From: Ephydatia muelleri
Lineage: Eukaryota > Porifera > Demospongiae > Spongillida > Spongillidae
Assembly: GCA_013339895.1 (NCBI GenBank)
Contig: JABACO010000019.1
Location: 650,688-714,687, forward strand
Reading direction: 5' to 3'
DNA: 64,000 nt
The position numbers and the translations under genes are program-made. The notes under the pieces are model-generated. The model had not been told where the DNA came from. It searched no databases and saw only the letters and a list, made by a program, of their open reading frames with translations. Positions 46,249-57,594 of the stretch are shown piece after piece. The stretch's first letter is position 1, and every line of letters starts with the position of its first letter.

Positions 46249-47238
46249 CTAGCTAATGGGTCTGATCACGCAGTCACTGTAGCTCCAAAAAAGCGGTTCT
46301 GTCTCATTCATTTTTGAAATTTGGTGTGACAGTTCAAGATCAGTGGAGTGGCTCTCAGTAAATTGAACAGGTCTCCTGCATAGGTTGCACCTTATCCTTC
46401 GGTGCGGTAGTAATGACAGCGGGAGGGAGAGCATAAATACCGGAATGGCACACAGCACAACCATCTCACTGATGTTCGCATCATCTGGGCCAACTCTTGC
46501 AACATCAACTATACCCTTTGTGGCACTAATAACGTTAGCAATGGAACTGAATGAAGGAAAGATTGTCAGAGGGAGTACTTCCTTCAGAGCTACCCTGTAT
46601 GAGGTCTGCTCGAGTTCATCTCTAGTGTTGGATAATCCCTTGCAGAATTTGACAACAGCTGTGAATACTAGGAAGAGGCTGATCGTATGAAGAAGGACTG
46701 TGAGCCCTTTGGATAATCCTAGCTGAAATCCAGCGGTGTAGCGATCGTGATCAGCGGGGGTCCAGCACCATACTCTACCCAGTCCGTACGATCCGTGGAT
46801 TAGGGGTATCCAAGTTACTAATGTTGGTAACGTGAGCACGATTACCAGACCACTGATCTCATGTCTGAGTCTTCGTAATTGAATCTGGCATACAGCTACC
46901 ATGAAAACGTAGGCGCATATCCACAACATGCAGAACGTTAAGGAGAAGCCAAAGTACTGAACAATGCAGCCAATAGCGACACAGGCGTCGCCCCAACCTT
47001 CTCGCACCGTCACCGTGGCATTGACATCAGTAGAAACCGGCAAAGTCTCCAAGCCGACAGCCGCGGCGAAACCGAGGCAGAGTATGGCGAGGTAGAGCTG
47101 CAGTCGATGTACGTACTGGTGGTATCCCTTAGTGAGCAATATGAGCAACACAGCGGAAAGGGCAGCCAGACATCCGATGACGGCAAAGGCTGTGTTCAGG
47201 TAAATCAGCTGGAGCGTAGTACTTCGGCTGTTTTCCAT
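46249..47238 (-). CDS. Single-exon seven-helix receptor
   Basis: 329 residues from ATG 47238 with no introns. Hydrophobic segments occur at about residues 13-35, 46-64, 92-115, 130-150, 178-200, 215-240 and 252-270, matching seven helices. The N-terminus is short and the C-tail is about 50 residues with RRIRCNLCRRP just after the last helix. The loop before helix 5 has GRVWCWTPADHD; a Cys-Trp here is typical of the cAMP-receptor-like and secretin-type receptors and not rhodopsin-type, since there is no DRY or NPxxY. The ligand is unknown. An N-glycosylation site (NAT) lies in the first outer loop. A decayed tandem copy is adjacent at 45420-46028. Being intronless among intron-rich genes suggests an ancient retrocopy or a single-exon family. 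Confidence 0.8.
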   Translation of the reverse strand: MENSRSTTLQLIYLNTAFAVIGCLAALSAVLLILLTKGYHQYVHRLQLYLAILCLGFAAAVGLETLPVSTDVNATVTVREGWGDACVAIGCIVQYFGFSLTFCMLWICAYVFMVAVCQIQLRRLRHEISGLVIVLTLPTLVTWIPLIHGSYGLGRVWCWTPADHDRYTAGFQLGLSKGLTVLLHTISLFLVFTAVVKFCKGLSNTRDELEQTSYRVALKEVLPLTIFPSFSSIANVISATKGIVDVARVGPDDANISEMVVLCAIPVFMLSLPLSLLPHRRIRCNLCRRPVQFTESHSTDLELSHQISKMNETEPLFWSYSDCVIRPIS

Positions 47239-48238
47239 TTAATACACGCATGCACGGCAATCAGTACCAAAGCTATGCTACGGAAGGCCTTATAAATTAC
47301 GACCACAGAATCACGTACACGTGCAGCGCAGCACTCGACGACGCAGCGGAGCATGCACTCGATGCATGATTTCGTGATGCAGCGCAGCACAGTGATCTCG
47401 TTCCCAGATAAGAATGGTGTATTATAATAAATCATTTGTATTTTCTCGGAAATCCCATGGCGCCACGGGTGTTTGCGGCCATATATTTTGTGGACAGTAG
47501 GTTTATAACTCGAAATGATTACGTATTCCCTTAGCAACGTCCTAGACAACCAGAGCCAAGAAACGTGAGCCCCCTGTACAAAAACAGGAATGATACCAGC
47601 GCCATTTAAAACTTCCAAACAAAAGAAGCATCATCTTTCTACATACACTGCGTTTTTCTTGTCACAGTTTTGACGCTACGGCAAGTTATAGCTCTTGAAA
47701 GCGGTTAACCCTCGACGTACCTGTCCACTTTGAAGTAAGTTTTCCACGCTCCCGACCCGTAGAAAGTTTTGATTCAAGCTAAATCTTAGAGATAGCAGAA
47801 GGTACTAACTGATTCGATTATCTGCGTGTAGCCGACTTTTTTGGGCTTAGAGATGCGCATTGCTGAAATATCGTGAATTTAACGGTATCAAAATTTTACT
47901 CTTTTGGGGGGAGTGACATTTTGTGGAGCTATTGAAAGCAGGTGCTCCTTCATAATCAAGGACAGTCTTTCGACTGGGTCATGTACCGAATGGTACCTAC
48001 GTTGCAAGGTTAAACCTGGCATGGATGGATTTCTGCTCCTTGCTCCTACCGAAGACCAAATCTAACGTATGTTCTTTTTGCCTGTATGTTCTTCCAGCAT
48101 GTGCATTTTAAATGTTATAGAGCAGTCTGGGAAGGAACTCCTAAAGTGCTCCATGAGCTGGGCCGTTATAGTTTCTATTGGATTATGTACAGTTATTTCA
48201 TACATGTACTTGTACATGCATGCACGTTAAAAGCATAC
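47239..48238. other. No gene seen
   Basis: No convincing exon. 'tctcgttcccag' at 47398 resembles the outer part of the hairpin MITE termini but has no partner. Confidence 0.4.
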
Positions 48239-49023
48239 CTAGCTCCTCTTCAATGAAATTATTATCATATATTCGGTGGCACTGGCCTAGCAGGGTGAAG
48301 ATGTTTGTAAACTTCATGCATCCCTCTGTTGCTGGTGTTATTAGTGTAGGGCACTTAGTTGTTGCTACCTCTACCATGGAGGTGCACAAACGCTTGATGT
48401 TTGCTGGCTAAATAGTGTATGAGTTACAACTACTGAACTAAATTTAGATGATTATAACCTGTAGTGTCTTGTGGATGTGGTTACCAACAAACACACCACC
48501 AAAGTATTGCTGCCGTTGCACCTTGAAGGATTGGAGGGCTTCATCCAATCCCTTCACAAATGGATCATCATGAAGGGCAAACTCCTTGCTAGTAACTTTG
48601 GTGGTCTTAGCTATTTCCATTTCCTGTGTTAGGGTGTTATAATCATTTAAATCAGTGTTTGCTTAATCCTTACCATTTTCTCCACAGACTGCCTCCTGTC
48701 CAGGGCATGCCTGATAAGGATATCCGTAACAGGGCTGTCCTCCCCATATGCCACCACTACGTACATGACAGCTTCCTCTAAAGCTGCCAAGGAGTCTTGG
48801 GCTTCAGCCAGCTTAGCCTTGGCCACCTGCAGCTTGTGCAGCTCTTCAGTGTACTTTGTGAATGAGGATGAGCTGCTCTTTCTTCCTGGTATGTGTACGC
48901 CAGCTGCAAGTCAAACTGGTGGCAAGTGGCCTCCAGCAGCCTGAACAGCTTCATGAAGACACCCTGTGTCATATGCAGCCCTGGTATATAGCCTCCACTA
49001 AGAAGCGGCCACACACTCTGCAT
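48239..49023 (-). CDS. Partial multi-exon gene of a transposon-associated family
   Basis: Exons with clear borders and phase: about 48900-48674 (coiled, KLQVAKAKLAEAQDSLAAL, then VVAYGEDSPVTDILIRHAL), 48623-48459 (55 codons; FALHDDPFVKGLDEALQSF and QQYFGGVFVGNHIHKTLQ) and 48407-48239 (NIKRLCTSMVEVATTKCP and LLGQCHRIYDN). The QRQ.Y.GG.FVGNH.HK...L pattern is one I remember from many near-identical uncharacterised proteins in sponge and coral genomes, hence probably mobile-element-borne. One frame change occurs near 48870. No downstream exon (typically HLLE..V) was found before 48.2 kb, so this copy is 3'-truncated. It lies just outside the 49571-63241 element. Confidence 0.5.
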
Positions 49024-49570
49024 CGCTCTTCGACTTTCTTTGCGTGTATCTCCATTCTATAATACTGAAATTATTCATAAAAACTCCTGCCTTATTCTGG
49101 GGTTAAAAAAAAGTTGGCTATTTATGAGCGATATGTATATACTCTCCTATGTGTGCTGATCATTATATTACTCGCTTACAGATTTCTACGGGTCGGTTGG
49201 TCCGCAAAGACCGCTCAAGCACACCCCATCTTTTCCCGCCAAAATTACATTGATGTGGAAACGGGCTGCGCAGAACCATTCATAATAAATGTAGTCCTTG
49301 TGCAATTATGGCTTATGTATAGCTGTGGTAGAGTGTTTTCATGAGCATTTTCTCTCCCCGGAATGTCATAAGACGAGTATGATATGTGCTCGCAAAAACA
49401 GACATCGTATAATGAGATGCGGCTAGATATTTTTTGGTGGCTCATACTAAATTACGGTATCGCTTAATTATCCAACCTACTGTCCAGCCGCAAACACGGC
49501 CAGTAATAGTATTTTATTTTTGTAATTAAGCCATATAAAATTAATAAATATGATTATAATTATGATATAT

Positions 49571-50024
49571 GGGTCAGTTTCCGAGAAAACTTCCTATGTT
49601 TTATAACATTATAAAATAGTCGTGTTATAAAATGCTTCTTGTTTGAATCGCTATATCTCCAGAACGCTAAACGCTATTGACGTCCTATTTTCAACAGTTC
49701 ATACCACACCATTTATCTATGGTAAAATACATTTTGGAGTCTTTCACTTGCTCCATACCAGTATTGCAATCTTCGATACCCGACCAGGTTCAAACCCGCC
49801 ATAACTTTAGGTAGGAGTAATCAAATCGCTTCAAATTCGGTTTGTGGATAGAGAGGTCCTATATCTTTCGATTTGTTCTGTTCGTTAATTTTTATCTCAT
49901 CCGTTACGGAGATACAGCTGTACAAAGTAAGTACAAATTTCCCGCTCGAATCGCGCCGTTGTACGAGCGTGAACCGCTTCCATTCACCGAAGTACATGAA
50001 TATTCAACTACTTCCTGTGGGCTG
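49571..50024 (+). repeat. Left terminal inverted repeat of the large element
   Basis: Inverse of 62787-63241. It contains a shared 'ccgttacggagatacagctgtac' block and, at the inner end, 'gaatattcaactact'. Confidence 0.9.
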
Positions 50025-50123
50025 AGACTTATAGCTGGCCACACCTATGTACTGCGCTTGGGTAAGTAATCTGTCATCCCTGTCACCGTTGTTATTCGTT
50101 GTTCTTCGGTGTAGATAAACGAT

Positions 50124-50295
50124 ATGGCGACTTATCTAACGAATGAAGACGAGAACGTAGAGCTTCAATCGGCGGACAAGTTTGAGCTGTACGAATACGA
50201 CGATCGATATTCAAGATACATTCGACGAGGGTGGGGCGATTGAGAACGGTAGTGACGGCGATTGTCCCACTGACGATGCTGGTTGTAGGGAGTAA
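50124..50295 (+). CDS. Small acidic ORF just inside the left inverted repeat
   Basis: From ATG 50124, MATYLTNEDENVELQSADK; this frame stops at 50243. One frame over, an equally acidic run continues (IDIQDTFDEGGAIENGS... to a stop at 50295). A one-base slip near 50195-50200 would give a single 57-residue acidic protein or first exon. Its position 100 bp inside the repeat suggests that it belongs to the large element, perhaps as a first exon. Function unknown. Confidence 0.35.
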
Positions 50296-50542
50296 GCAGC
50301 CCCTATGTCATTAAGGAGCCACCAGCCCCACCCCCACTTAAGGGGCTAGCCAACCATAGATGTTAAGTTTATGAGCCAACTCCTTCAAAGCTTCACATTG
50401 CAAGGCCAGACAGCAGCCCCGCATAACCATCCAACGCCATGCAGAGCCACCAGCCCACCTATGGAACCACCTGCCTATATCACGAACCACCAGCTAACCA
50501 ATGGGGTCACCCTCCACAATACTAGTGGAGCTACCAGCTTTC

Positions 50543-51726
50543 TAGGGTGTGTAACCGGTTATCAGGTTATTCGGGTTATTCGGATATTCGCAAAAACCTA
50601 TCCGTTCGAATACAAACTTAGCATTACTCGGAAAAATCGATTAGTGAATTTTATCTATTCGAAATAACCGGTTTATGTTTCTCCATTCGGAGGGTACTTA
50701 GGTATTCGTCGCCAGCATCGACAATTCGCCCATTATTCGAATACCTTTTTATACCGATATCCGGATATGATTTCCAATTTAGTGTTTCATAATTAGAGCT
50801 ATATATATAACTACACTGTTGTTTTTACTATTTATACATACATAAAGACATCGGAAGCAATCAATAATTGAGTAAATAGATAGTAATATAATACAAAATA
50901 TTTAATGTGCGTCAATTGGGATACAATATATACAGCGTGCACTAGCTCAGTGCTGTTATCGTCGTCTTCAAGTAAGAAACTAAGTTCATTAGTACATGCC
51001 ACGAGTTGTGGTAATATGTAGTAGCAATAAATTTATGTACCAGTACTAGTATTGCATTGTTTTGTTGTACAGTGGTACGAAGTGAACATATCTGAGTACT
51101 GCGCTAGCGAGTGAAATAAAATGACAGACTTCTCTCACCCAAATCAAGTAAGTATGCGCGCTCTGTTTGAGCATGTGGAGGAATTAGAGAGCATGACGCA
51201 ATCGTACTAATGGGAAATTTCACATATGCATTTAGAGAGAACGGGAATGGAGTGTTGTGGGATGATTGTAAGTGTACATGATTGTAGGTGATGTGCATGG
51301 GTGAGTTTATAATTGTGATGTCTGGTCTCAGTGGTTAGGGTTGGATGGTTAGGTTTACATTACTATTGATATGTACAAGAGCATGGTAAAGACATACAAC
51401 TATTTGGCAAACACATGCTACTGTAGACCTTTGTGTCTCTGTGTTTTAAGCTGACATGCATAGCTCTAGTTTGGGTGCAAGACCAGGTGGATTTCTGTGC
51501 AGACATAAATTATCTTCTCAGTGTGCACTCCACAAGCACCATAACCTGAATAACCTAGGTATTCGGCAGGAAATTTGGGAAAACCTATTCGGAAAAATCG
51601 ATTTTGTTTTTTAAACTATTCGGAAAAATCGATTTTCAGATCCTAAAAAACCTGAAAAATCGATTAGTGTTTTAAAAGTATTCGGAAAAATCGATTTTCA
51701 TTATGCAGGGGAGGTTACACACCCTA
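50543..51726. mobile_element. Nested hAT-type element with repeated ATCGATT motifs
   Basis: Ends TAGGGTGTGTAACC and the inverse GGTTACACACCCTA, flanked by the 8-bp direct repeat CAGCTTTC (50535-50542 and 51727-51734). Both subterminal zones carry many copies of 'ttcggaaaaatcgatt' and inverse forms, as expected of transposase-binding arrays in hAT elements. It has no transposase, so it is non-autonomous. It interrupts sequence of the large element. Confidence 0.82.
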
Positions 51727-51968
51727 CAGCTTTCTCACTGCAAATGGGGTTGGCAGCACCCACAAATTCAGGGTTGCTGTTGACTCGCATGTACCAAGGA
51801 ATACCACACATGCCCCCTCCCATCTAACACTACACTGACCAGTGGACCTCACTGCAAATGGACGTACATACAGTACCTGCTGGGTCCAGCAACCCCCTAC
51901 TAAAATTCAAGGGGCCAATGAGGCCAATCAAGCCATCCCCACACAGCAGAACCACCAGACCTGGCCCA

Positions 51969-52303
51969 TCATTGCAAGTGTTTACCGTTGTCTGCACCTG
52001 CATCCTCAGCCTCAGGCAGGAGGACATGGATCTCCCCATCAGTGGGAGGGTTAGGGATAGCAACTGAAGATCCAGGCACCTGACTGCAGAGAGGTGCCAA
52101 CAGCAGAGCTGGCCTCAGTGATCCCCTGGGGGCTGGGACACACATTATCACTCTTGGTTGGGTCATGGTCACTTTTTCAAACAGGTACTGGGACCGCTGG
52201 AGGGACAACCCTTTTGGCTTTATAATAGGTGGCATGTCTTACACTTTCACACCAGGTCTGAGCATGTCGATCTTGGTGGAATTTGTGACTGATGACATGA
52301 CCC
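51969..52303 (-). pseudogene. C-terminal piece of the large element's transposase-like gene
   Basis: Minus-strand MPPIIKPKGLSLQRSQYLFEKV resembles the C-terminal 'MPP...GLS..RQ.YL...' segment I recall from proteins with the LQADNC-type core. It continues the frame that is interrupted at 56165 by the nested element: joining across that insertion restores an RVMSSVTNSTKIDM-like run, apart from one TAA near 52237. Downstream exons are unclear. Confidence 0.5.
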
Positions 52304-52307
52304 TTAT

Positions 52308-52698
52308 GGGTCATTCTATGTCAGATCACCCAGTCAATAACACTGCACCCTCTCAGATTTAGATGAAATTTGGTATATATGTTTTATATGATTGGGAAAG
52401 TTACCACACCAATTATCACCTTTTTTCATGAATTAGATTAGGAGATAATAAAGTTTTTATTTTTATTAACCATTCTGACCCCTCAATGCTTGTCCCCTCC
52501 TTTCTTTTTAACCAAAGGTCCAAACATAACATGTAAGGTATCATTTTAAAGCTCATAGCATGCCAAATCTCACAATGTTTGAATTTAATCATTATGTTAA
52601 TATAAGTGATTGTTACAGTGCAATGAAATATTTAACCTTGTATTGCTCAAAAAGGATAGTTAGTTATTAAAAATGCCTCCATTCCCCACTAAGCCCTA
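52308..52698 (+). repeat. Left terminal inverted repeat of the nested element
   Basis: Inverse of 55763-56164. Starts GGGTCATTCTATG. A small unmatched patch (near 52335-52345) distinguishes the arms. Confidence 0.88.
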
Positions 52699-52853
52699 CC
52701 CTTGCAACATGAGATAATTAAAAAACTTTGGTGGCAAATCATAACACTTTTGTTCCCTTTTAAAAACTAGTAACCACTTACTCAAAAAATTGTGAAAATA
52801 CCTATAAAAATTACATATAATTGCAAAAGGTAAATAGGTGGGCTGTTACAGTT

Positions 52854-55542
52854 CTACTTCAGAGTTCTCTCCCACAACGTATGAGCCTTTTCAGCCTTGG
52901 ACTTTGATTCCTCTGAAATGGAGTACCCTCCTCTTCCACTGGTAAGATTTGGGGACTCAATAGTGCAAAGTATGTCACTTTCACGAACCCAGCAAGTGTC
53001 ATCCTTTTCAGGAAAAACAAACCTCCTACCTCCAACACTAGGATGCATGAACTTTATTAAAAAATCCCCAAACTCCTCAGATATCTCCTCCACTAGCCCA
53101 TACCAGACCTCTTCCTCATACATGCATGCGATGTAGCTGCCCTTGGTCACATCAGAGGCATCAACCTGCAGTGATTCCATGACACTGACCACAGCAGTCC
53201 TCTCTCCTGAGGAGATTTCATGAACTGCTAAGGTGCTAGTGGACTGTGGAATGTAGCGATGATATCTCTGAGTTCCCTTTATGGTACGGCTAGTCCTGAA
53301 TCGCTCCTCTAGGGATGCCTCTGCTTCCACGACTGCTTCTTTGGAAACAAAGTAAAATTGTATTCCCGAAATGTTCTCACTACAAAATGAGAACATATCA
53401 CGAGGATTAATGATCTGGTTGGATACAGGACGTTGTAGGCTGGCTTTTAGTGTGAGGCGCTTAGCAGTACCCCCTATTCCATCACAAGCAGTCTTGCCGT
53501 GTGAGGTCGCAAAAAAGTTCCACTCAGCCAGCAACCCAAAGTCTTCTTGGTGGAAACAGAGGTTTATTAAATTGAAACGATTTTTATACTGGCCTGCACA
53601 GCCATCAGAAAAGTAGTGGACCTTTTTGATGGCTGGATACTTTACTTTCAGGCCCTCTAATAACGTTTTCAGAAAGGCATACACAGTGCTGGTTGTATGC
53701 TGAGTTGTATCACTGATAATGCAGTGGCTGTCAACTCCAAGGGAACCATCTCCATTTCGGACGTACACAACAAAAGGGTGCAGTGTTGCCTGTGTGTTTT
53801 CCCAGTGATACCCTTGAGCTGCATCCTGTACCACAAAGGAGAAATTCTCAGAGAAGTCTCCTACAATGATGCACTCAGAAGTAGGAATGGTTTCCTTCAG
53901 TTTCTTCAAATACTGGGTTTGCATTTGAGCGACATGGTGGTGCCTGGTGAGAAGAACGACCTTCTCAGCTAGTGATTCTATAAAGCTCTCTACACTTTCA
54001 GTGACTGTCAGCAGTGTACATCTGTCAGTGGTCATCCACTGCCGGTAGGTGATATCCTCTGAAAGATCCAACTCCTCCAATGAGCTCAAAAGATTCACCA
54101 CACCTTCCTTTCCAGGACATGACTTGCACTCTTGCATCATGCATTTTTCAGATGCCATATCACATACAGCTGCCTTCATGCACTCAGTAAGATCCAGCTC
54201 TTTAGTGAGGGACTGAAGCATGAGTTTGGGGTTCTGATGGTGAACACACACACAAACAGAGTGAGTGCCTGGTGAACCAGCCAAAACACAATATGGAGGA
54301 CGAAGAGAAGCAAAGGTTGAAAACCCCACTTTAGAATCAGGGTGTGTCTCCTTGAAGGCAGAGTATAACTCCTTGAGGTTGGCAAGGACAAGTCGTTTTT
54401 GCTTCCTTCCTTTTTCACCACTGGGCAGTCTAACGCTCACTGAATCCTTCCTCCCTGGGCACAATCGTGAAACTTCATCTGACTCGTAGAATGCTGCCAC
54501 ATCAGCCTTCAGTTCCTCTGTTAGCTTTCTACCTTTCGACATCTTTTGAGGAACAGACATAACACCATTCATCTCCCTCAGCTTCCTACTCTTCTTCACC
54601 ATGTAGTTGGTGGTACTGAAGAAGTGCTGAGTTTGTTCAATAGTGAATGGTGACAGTGTAAGTATCTGTAGCTTCTCTTGGTACGACTTACTCTGATGGA
54701 ACTTGTCTTTCAGACTTTCCATCAGATGTCTGTACAAAGAAAGTTCATCAGCATCTTCCTTGGCTTTCTTTGCATCAGGCTCCTTTAGACCTTTAAATGA
54801 TGTCTGGTAAGACTCCTCCAGCCTTCTCTTGAGGACAGCTGATGCCTTGTGAAACTTGTCTTGAGCTCGATGTAACCGCTGAGTACTGCTCAGACCACCT
54901 GCAATAAATGAATAAATCTACACAACTGCCCTTATTACACGTACTTCTTGCCTTACCAAGTTTCACAGGGCTTAGGTTTAAATACTGAATAACTTCATCA
55001 GTATCAATCACATGAGCGACACTGTCATCTGAAGTTGATTCAGTTGAAGCAGACATAGCTGTAGGGAGCTCTTCATTCAAACCTGATGTTGATGGACCAG
55101 GACCAGGAAAAGGTACATCTACAACCGTTGGGAGCTCTTCAGGGGCCTGGACCGACAATTTCTGCAGGTGCGTCCTGCACAATGGACATAGCTTCTCTCC
55201 TGGCACCAGCGAGATGCCCATTTCCAGTGCACTTGCCCTACACTCAATAGTGATCGCTCGTAGTGACTTCTTCCTTGGCTTTCTGTCTCTGTGCAGATCA
55301 AAGGCATTGCAGCACTTTTTCTGTAGCTCGGAGTACTTGTGCAAGTACACTTGCTCGTGATGCGAGCATATGTCACGAATATCCGTCGAAGCCAACTTGG
55401 AACGCAACGATAGCAGCTCGATCTCATCACTGGTAACGTTGCGCACCCTTTGAACTTTAGTATACGCGATCGCAAAGCACTTCCCGAGGGTTCCGAAGCT
55501 GCAGGATTTTAGATGCGAAGTACCCGACATTTTGCGTTGCAT
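52854..55542 (-). CDS. Putative DDE-type transposase, two exons, 876 residues, intact
   Basis: Exon 1 55542-54957 (ATG start, MQRKMSGTSHLKS) and exon 2 54898-52854 join in phase over a 58-bp intron (GTAAGG...TTGCAG). The N-terminal third has paired cysteines (CSFGTLGKC; CPLC...H) suggesting a zinc-binding DNA-contact module, and a low-complexity linker. A middle region has IIVGDFSENF (Asp ~543), VHYFSDGCAGQYKNRF (Asp ~627) and FFATSHGKTACDGIGG (His ~662, Asp ~668). Acidic residues at the ends of such beta-strands fit an RNase H-like catalytic core, though the exact triad is inference. The C-terminus has an SH3/Tudor-like segment, VWYGLVEEISEEFGDFLIKF then DTCWV. No stops or slips were found over 2.6 kb. 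The gene is bounded by the inverted repeats, so it most likely mobilises the element. No superfamily name can be given from sequence alone. Confidence 0.8.
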
Positions 55543-55762
55543 GCAAGACAGGAAGCGTTCAGGAGTTGATTAGCCAAAGTAAGGTTTCATGCGCCTCTGT
55601 TCTGTTTACATTGAACACCGCATTCATGAATATATTAACACTTGAAGCCTTACAATGCCACAGAACCCAAGTTTTAAACAACATAGTCTTTCTACCAATA
55701 CGCATAGTCTGTTAACAGTATGATTTGCCATCCTATTTTTTTATCCTGTACTAAAAAGATTG

Positions 55763-56164
55763 ATAGGGCTTTGTGGGGAATGGTGGCATTTTAATTAACT
55801 AATTATCCTTTTTGAGCAATACAAGGTTAAATATTTCATTGCACTGTAACAGTCACTTTTATTAACATAATGATTACATTTAAACACTGTGAGATTTGCC
55901 ATGCTATGAGCTTTAAAATGATACCTTACATGTTATGTTTGGACCTTTGGTTAAAAAGAAAGGAAGGGACAAGCATTGAGGGGTCAGAATGGTTAATAAA
56001 AACTAAAACTTCATTATCTCCTAATCTAATTCATGACAAAAGGTGATAATTGGTGTGGTAACTTTCCCAATCATATAAAACATATATATCAAATTTCATC
56101 TAAATCTGAGAGGGTGCAGTGTTTTAAACAAGGGGTCATTGGGTGATCTGCTATAGAATGACCC
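55763..56164 (-). repeat. Right terminal inverted repeat of the nested element
   Basis: Inverse of the left repeat. It ends GAATGACCC directly before the TTAT duplication. Confidence 0.88.
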
Positions 56165-56173
56165 TTATCTCCA

Positions 56174-56840
56174 TTACACCGGGGTGCTCCCTGTCAAATT
56201 CAATGTATGGGAATGCCCAAATGCACTCAGAGGCTGAAACCACTGGCCCAAGAAGACGTTCCACTCATAGTACTGCCAGTTTTGGTACAGTTGTGGCACG
56301 CATTCAACATCCTGGCCACACTTGCATACACACTTGACAAGGTCGGCCATATTGTCTATGTGGTCCTGTCGTCTGTAGTGCTTCTTTAAGAGGCCAAAAT
56401 AGGAGTCCGGCCAAAACTTGGTATGTCCAGGTAGCATTTAATCCTGTCATGCAGACCAGTTATCACTCTCCAAGCCATGTACCACAGCATGGTGGTGTTT
56501 TTGTTCTGCCCCCTGTACAATTGTCAGCCTGTAGGGTTACTCTCCTCTCTCCCAGTCCATGCAGGTGGAAAAAGGCATGCACCAGGCTGACCACCACCAC
56601 GGCCCCCTTGCCCACATGCTCTGCCTCGTCTATCAGGAAGAACACCTGAGGACACAATGGCTCACAGCACACTCCAAAAACATGGACCTTGCAGGCTGTC
56701 CTGAAGTAAAAGGTTCCCCTCTGCTGGGAGCTGTAGGGGAGGGACACCTGTTGGAAATCAGTTTGTTGTACTGCGCACAGCATGTGGCAACGATTATGCC
56801 AGCTATCCTGCCCTGTCCCTGCACAGGAAGAAAAAACACA
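56174..56840 (-). pseudogene. Catalytic-core exon of the large element's transposase-like gene (frame-broken)
   Basis: Minus strand: SLPYSSQQRGTFYFRTACK, FFLIDEAEHVGKGAVVVVS, GLGERRVTLQADNCTG, then one frame over QNKNTTMLWYMAWRVITGL, then MLPGHTKFWPDSYFGLLKK. The D-N-C-x-G-Q-N-K-N...G-H-T-K-F layout parallels D-G-C-A-G-Q-Y-K-N...S-H-G-K of the nested element. Two one-base slips occur: within the five-G run near 56511-56515 and near 56434-56440. The gene is then cut at 56165 by the nested element. I remember many uncharacterised sponge and cnidarian proteins with this core; whether they have a formal superfamily name I cannot say. Confidence 0.7.
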
Positions 56841-56849
56841 AAACGCCTC

Positions 56850-57118
56850 CTGTCACAGGTGACGGGTCAGGTGGTGTCACAGGTGACGGGTCAGGTGGTG
56901 TTGCAGGTGACGGGTCAGGTGGTGTTGCAGGTGACGGGTCAGGTGGTGTTGCAGGTGACGGGTCATGTGGTGTCACAGGTGACGGGTCAGGTGGTGTCAC
57001 AGGTGACGGGTCAGGTGGTGTTGCAGGTGACGGGTCAGGTGGTGTTGCAGGTGACGGGTCAGGTGGTGTTGCAGGTAACGGGTCAGGTGGTGTTGCAGGT
57101 GACGGGTCAGGTGGTGTG
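56850..57118. repeat. 24-bp minisatellite
   Basis: Eleven or so units of 'ggtgacgggtcaggtggtgtt' with acaggt/gcaggt variation. Located between transposase-like exons in the large element. Both strands are open in one frame because the unit is a multiple of three. Confidence 0.92.
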
Positions 57119-57594
57119 TTGATGCATGTTATCACCATAGTTGCTCTGTGGTGATTTATGTGTCTGTGGGAACAAAACATGTGTGTTGACTGACATGGTT
57201 GCCATGACACCTGCTCATCTGTCAACAGACTAAGGATGGGAGGGCATGCATTACACAGCAATGTCATGGCAAGTGACCTACACAAGTAACCACTTTGTCA
57301 TGTGACCTGACCTTTCCCTCCCTCCCTTCCTCCTCCCCAGGATACAAGAGTTAGATGCACACTCCGAAGTGTGTACCTCAACCCCATTAGGCCCCTCCCC
57401 TTCCTCCTCTTCCTCCACTCCCCCCCCTCCTCCCCCAAGAAGGCACCCTTTGAAATCACCCCATCCGTTGCCAAGGGGAGAAGCCCCTCCCCTAGTCCTC
57501 CCAGGCCTTGGGGCAGCACCTCCTCCCTGATCCCGCCCTCATCCTGAGAGGAGACAAGAAGGCTGTCCCCTGACAGGGTGAGGAAATCTTACAG

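Larger units (their letters stand above)
52308..56164 (-). mobile_element. Nested autonomous-looking TIR element, GGGTCATT termini, TTAT target duplication
   Basis: 3857 bp with terminal inverted repeats of roughly 390-400 bp (52308-52698 and 55763-56164, about 94% identical). Termini are GGGTCATTCTAT and its inverse, and the 4-bp direct repeat TTAT flanks (52304-52307 and 56165-56168). One two-exon gene on the minus strand fills the interior. It is inserted into the transposase-like gene of the surrounding 13.7-kb element. Confidence 0.88.
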
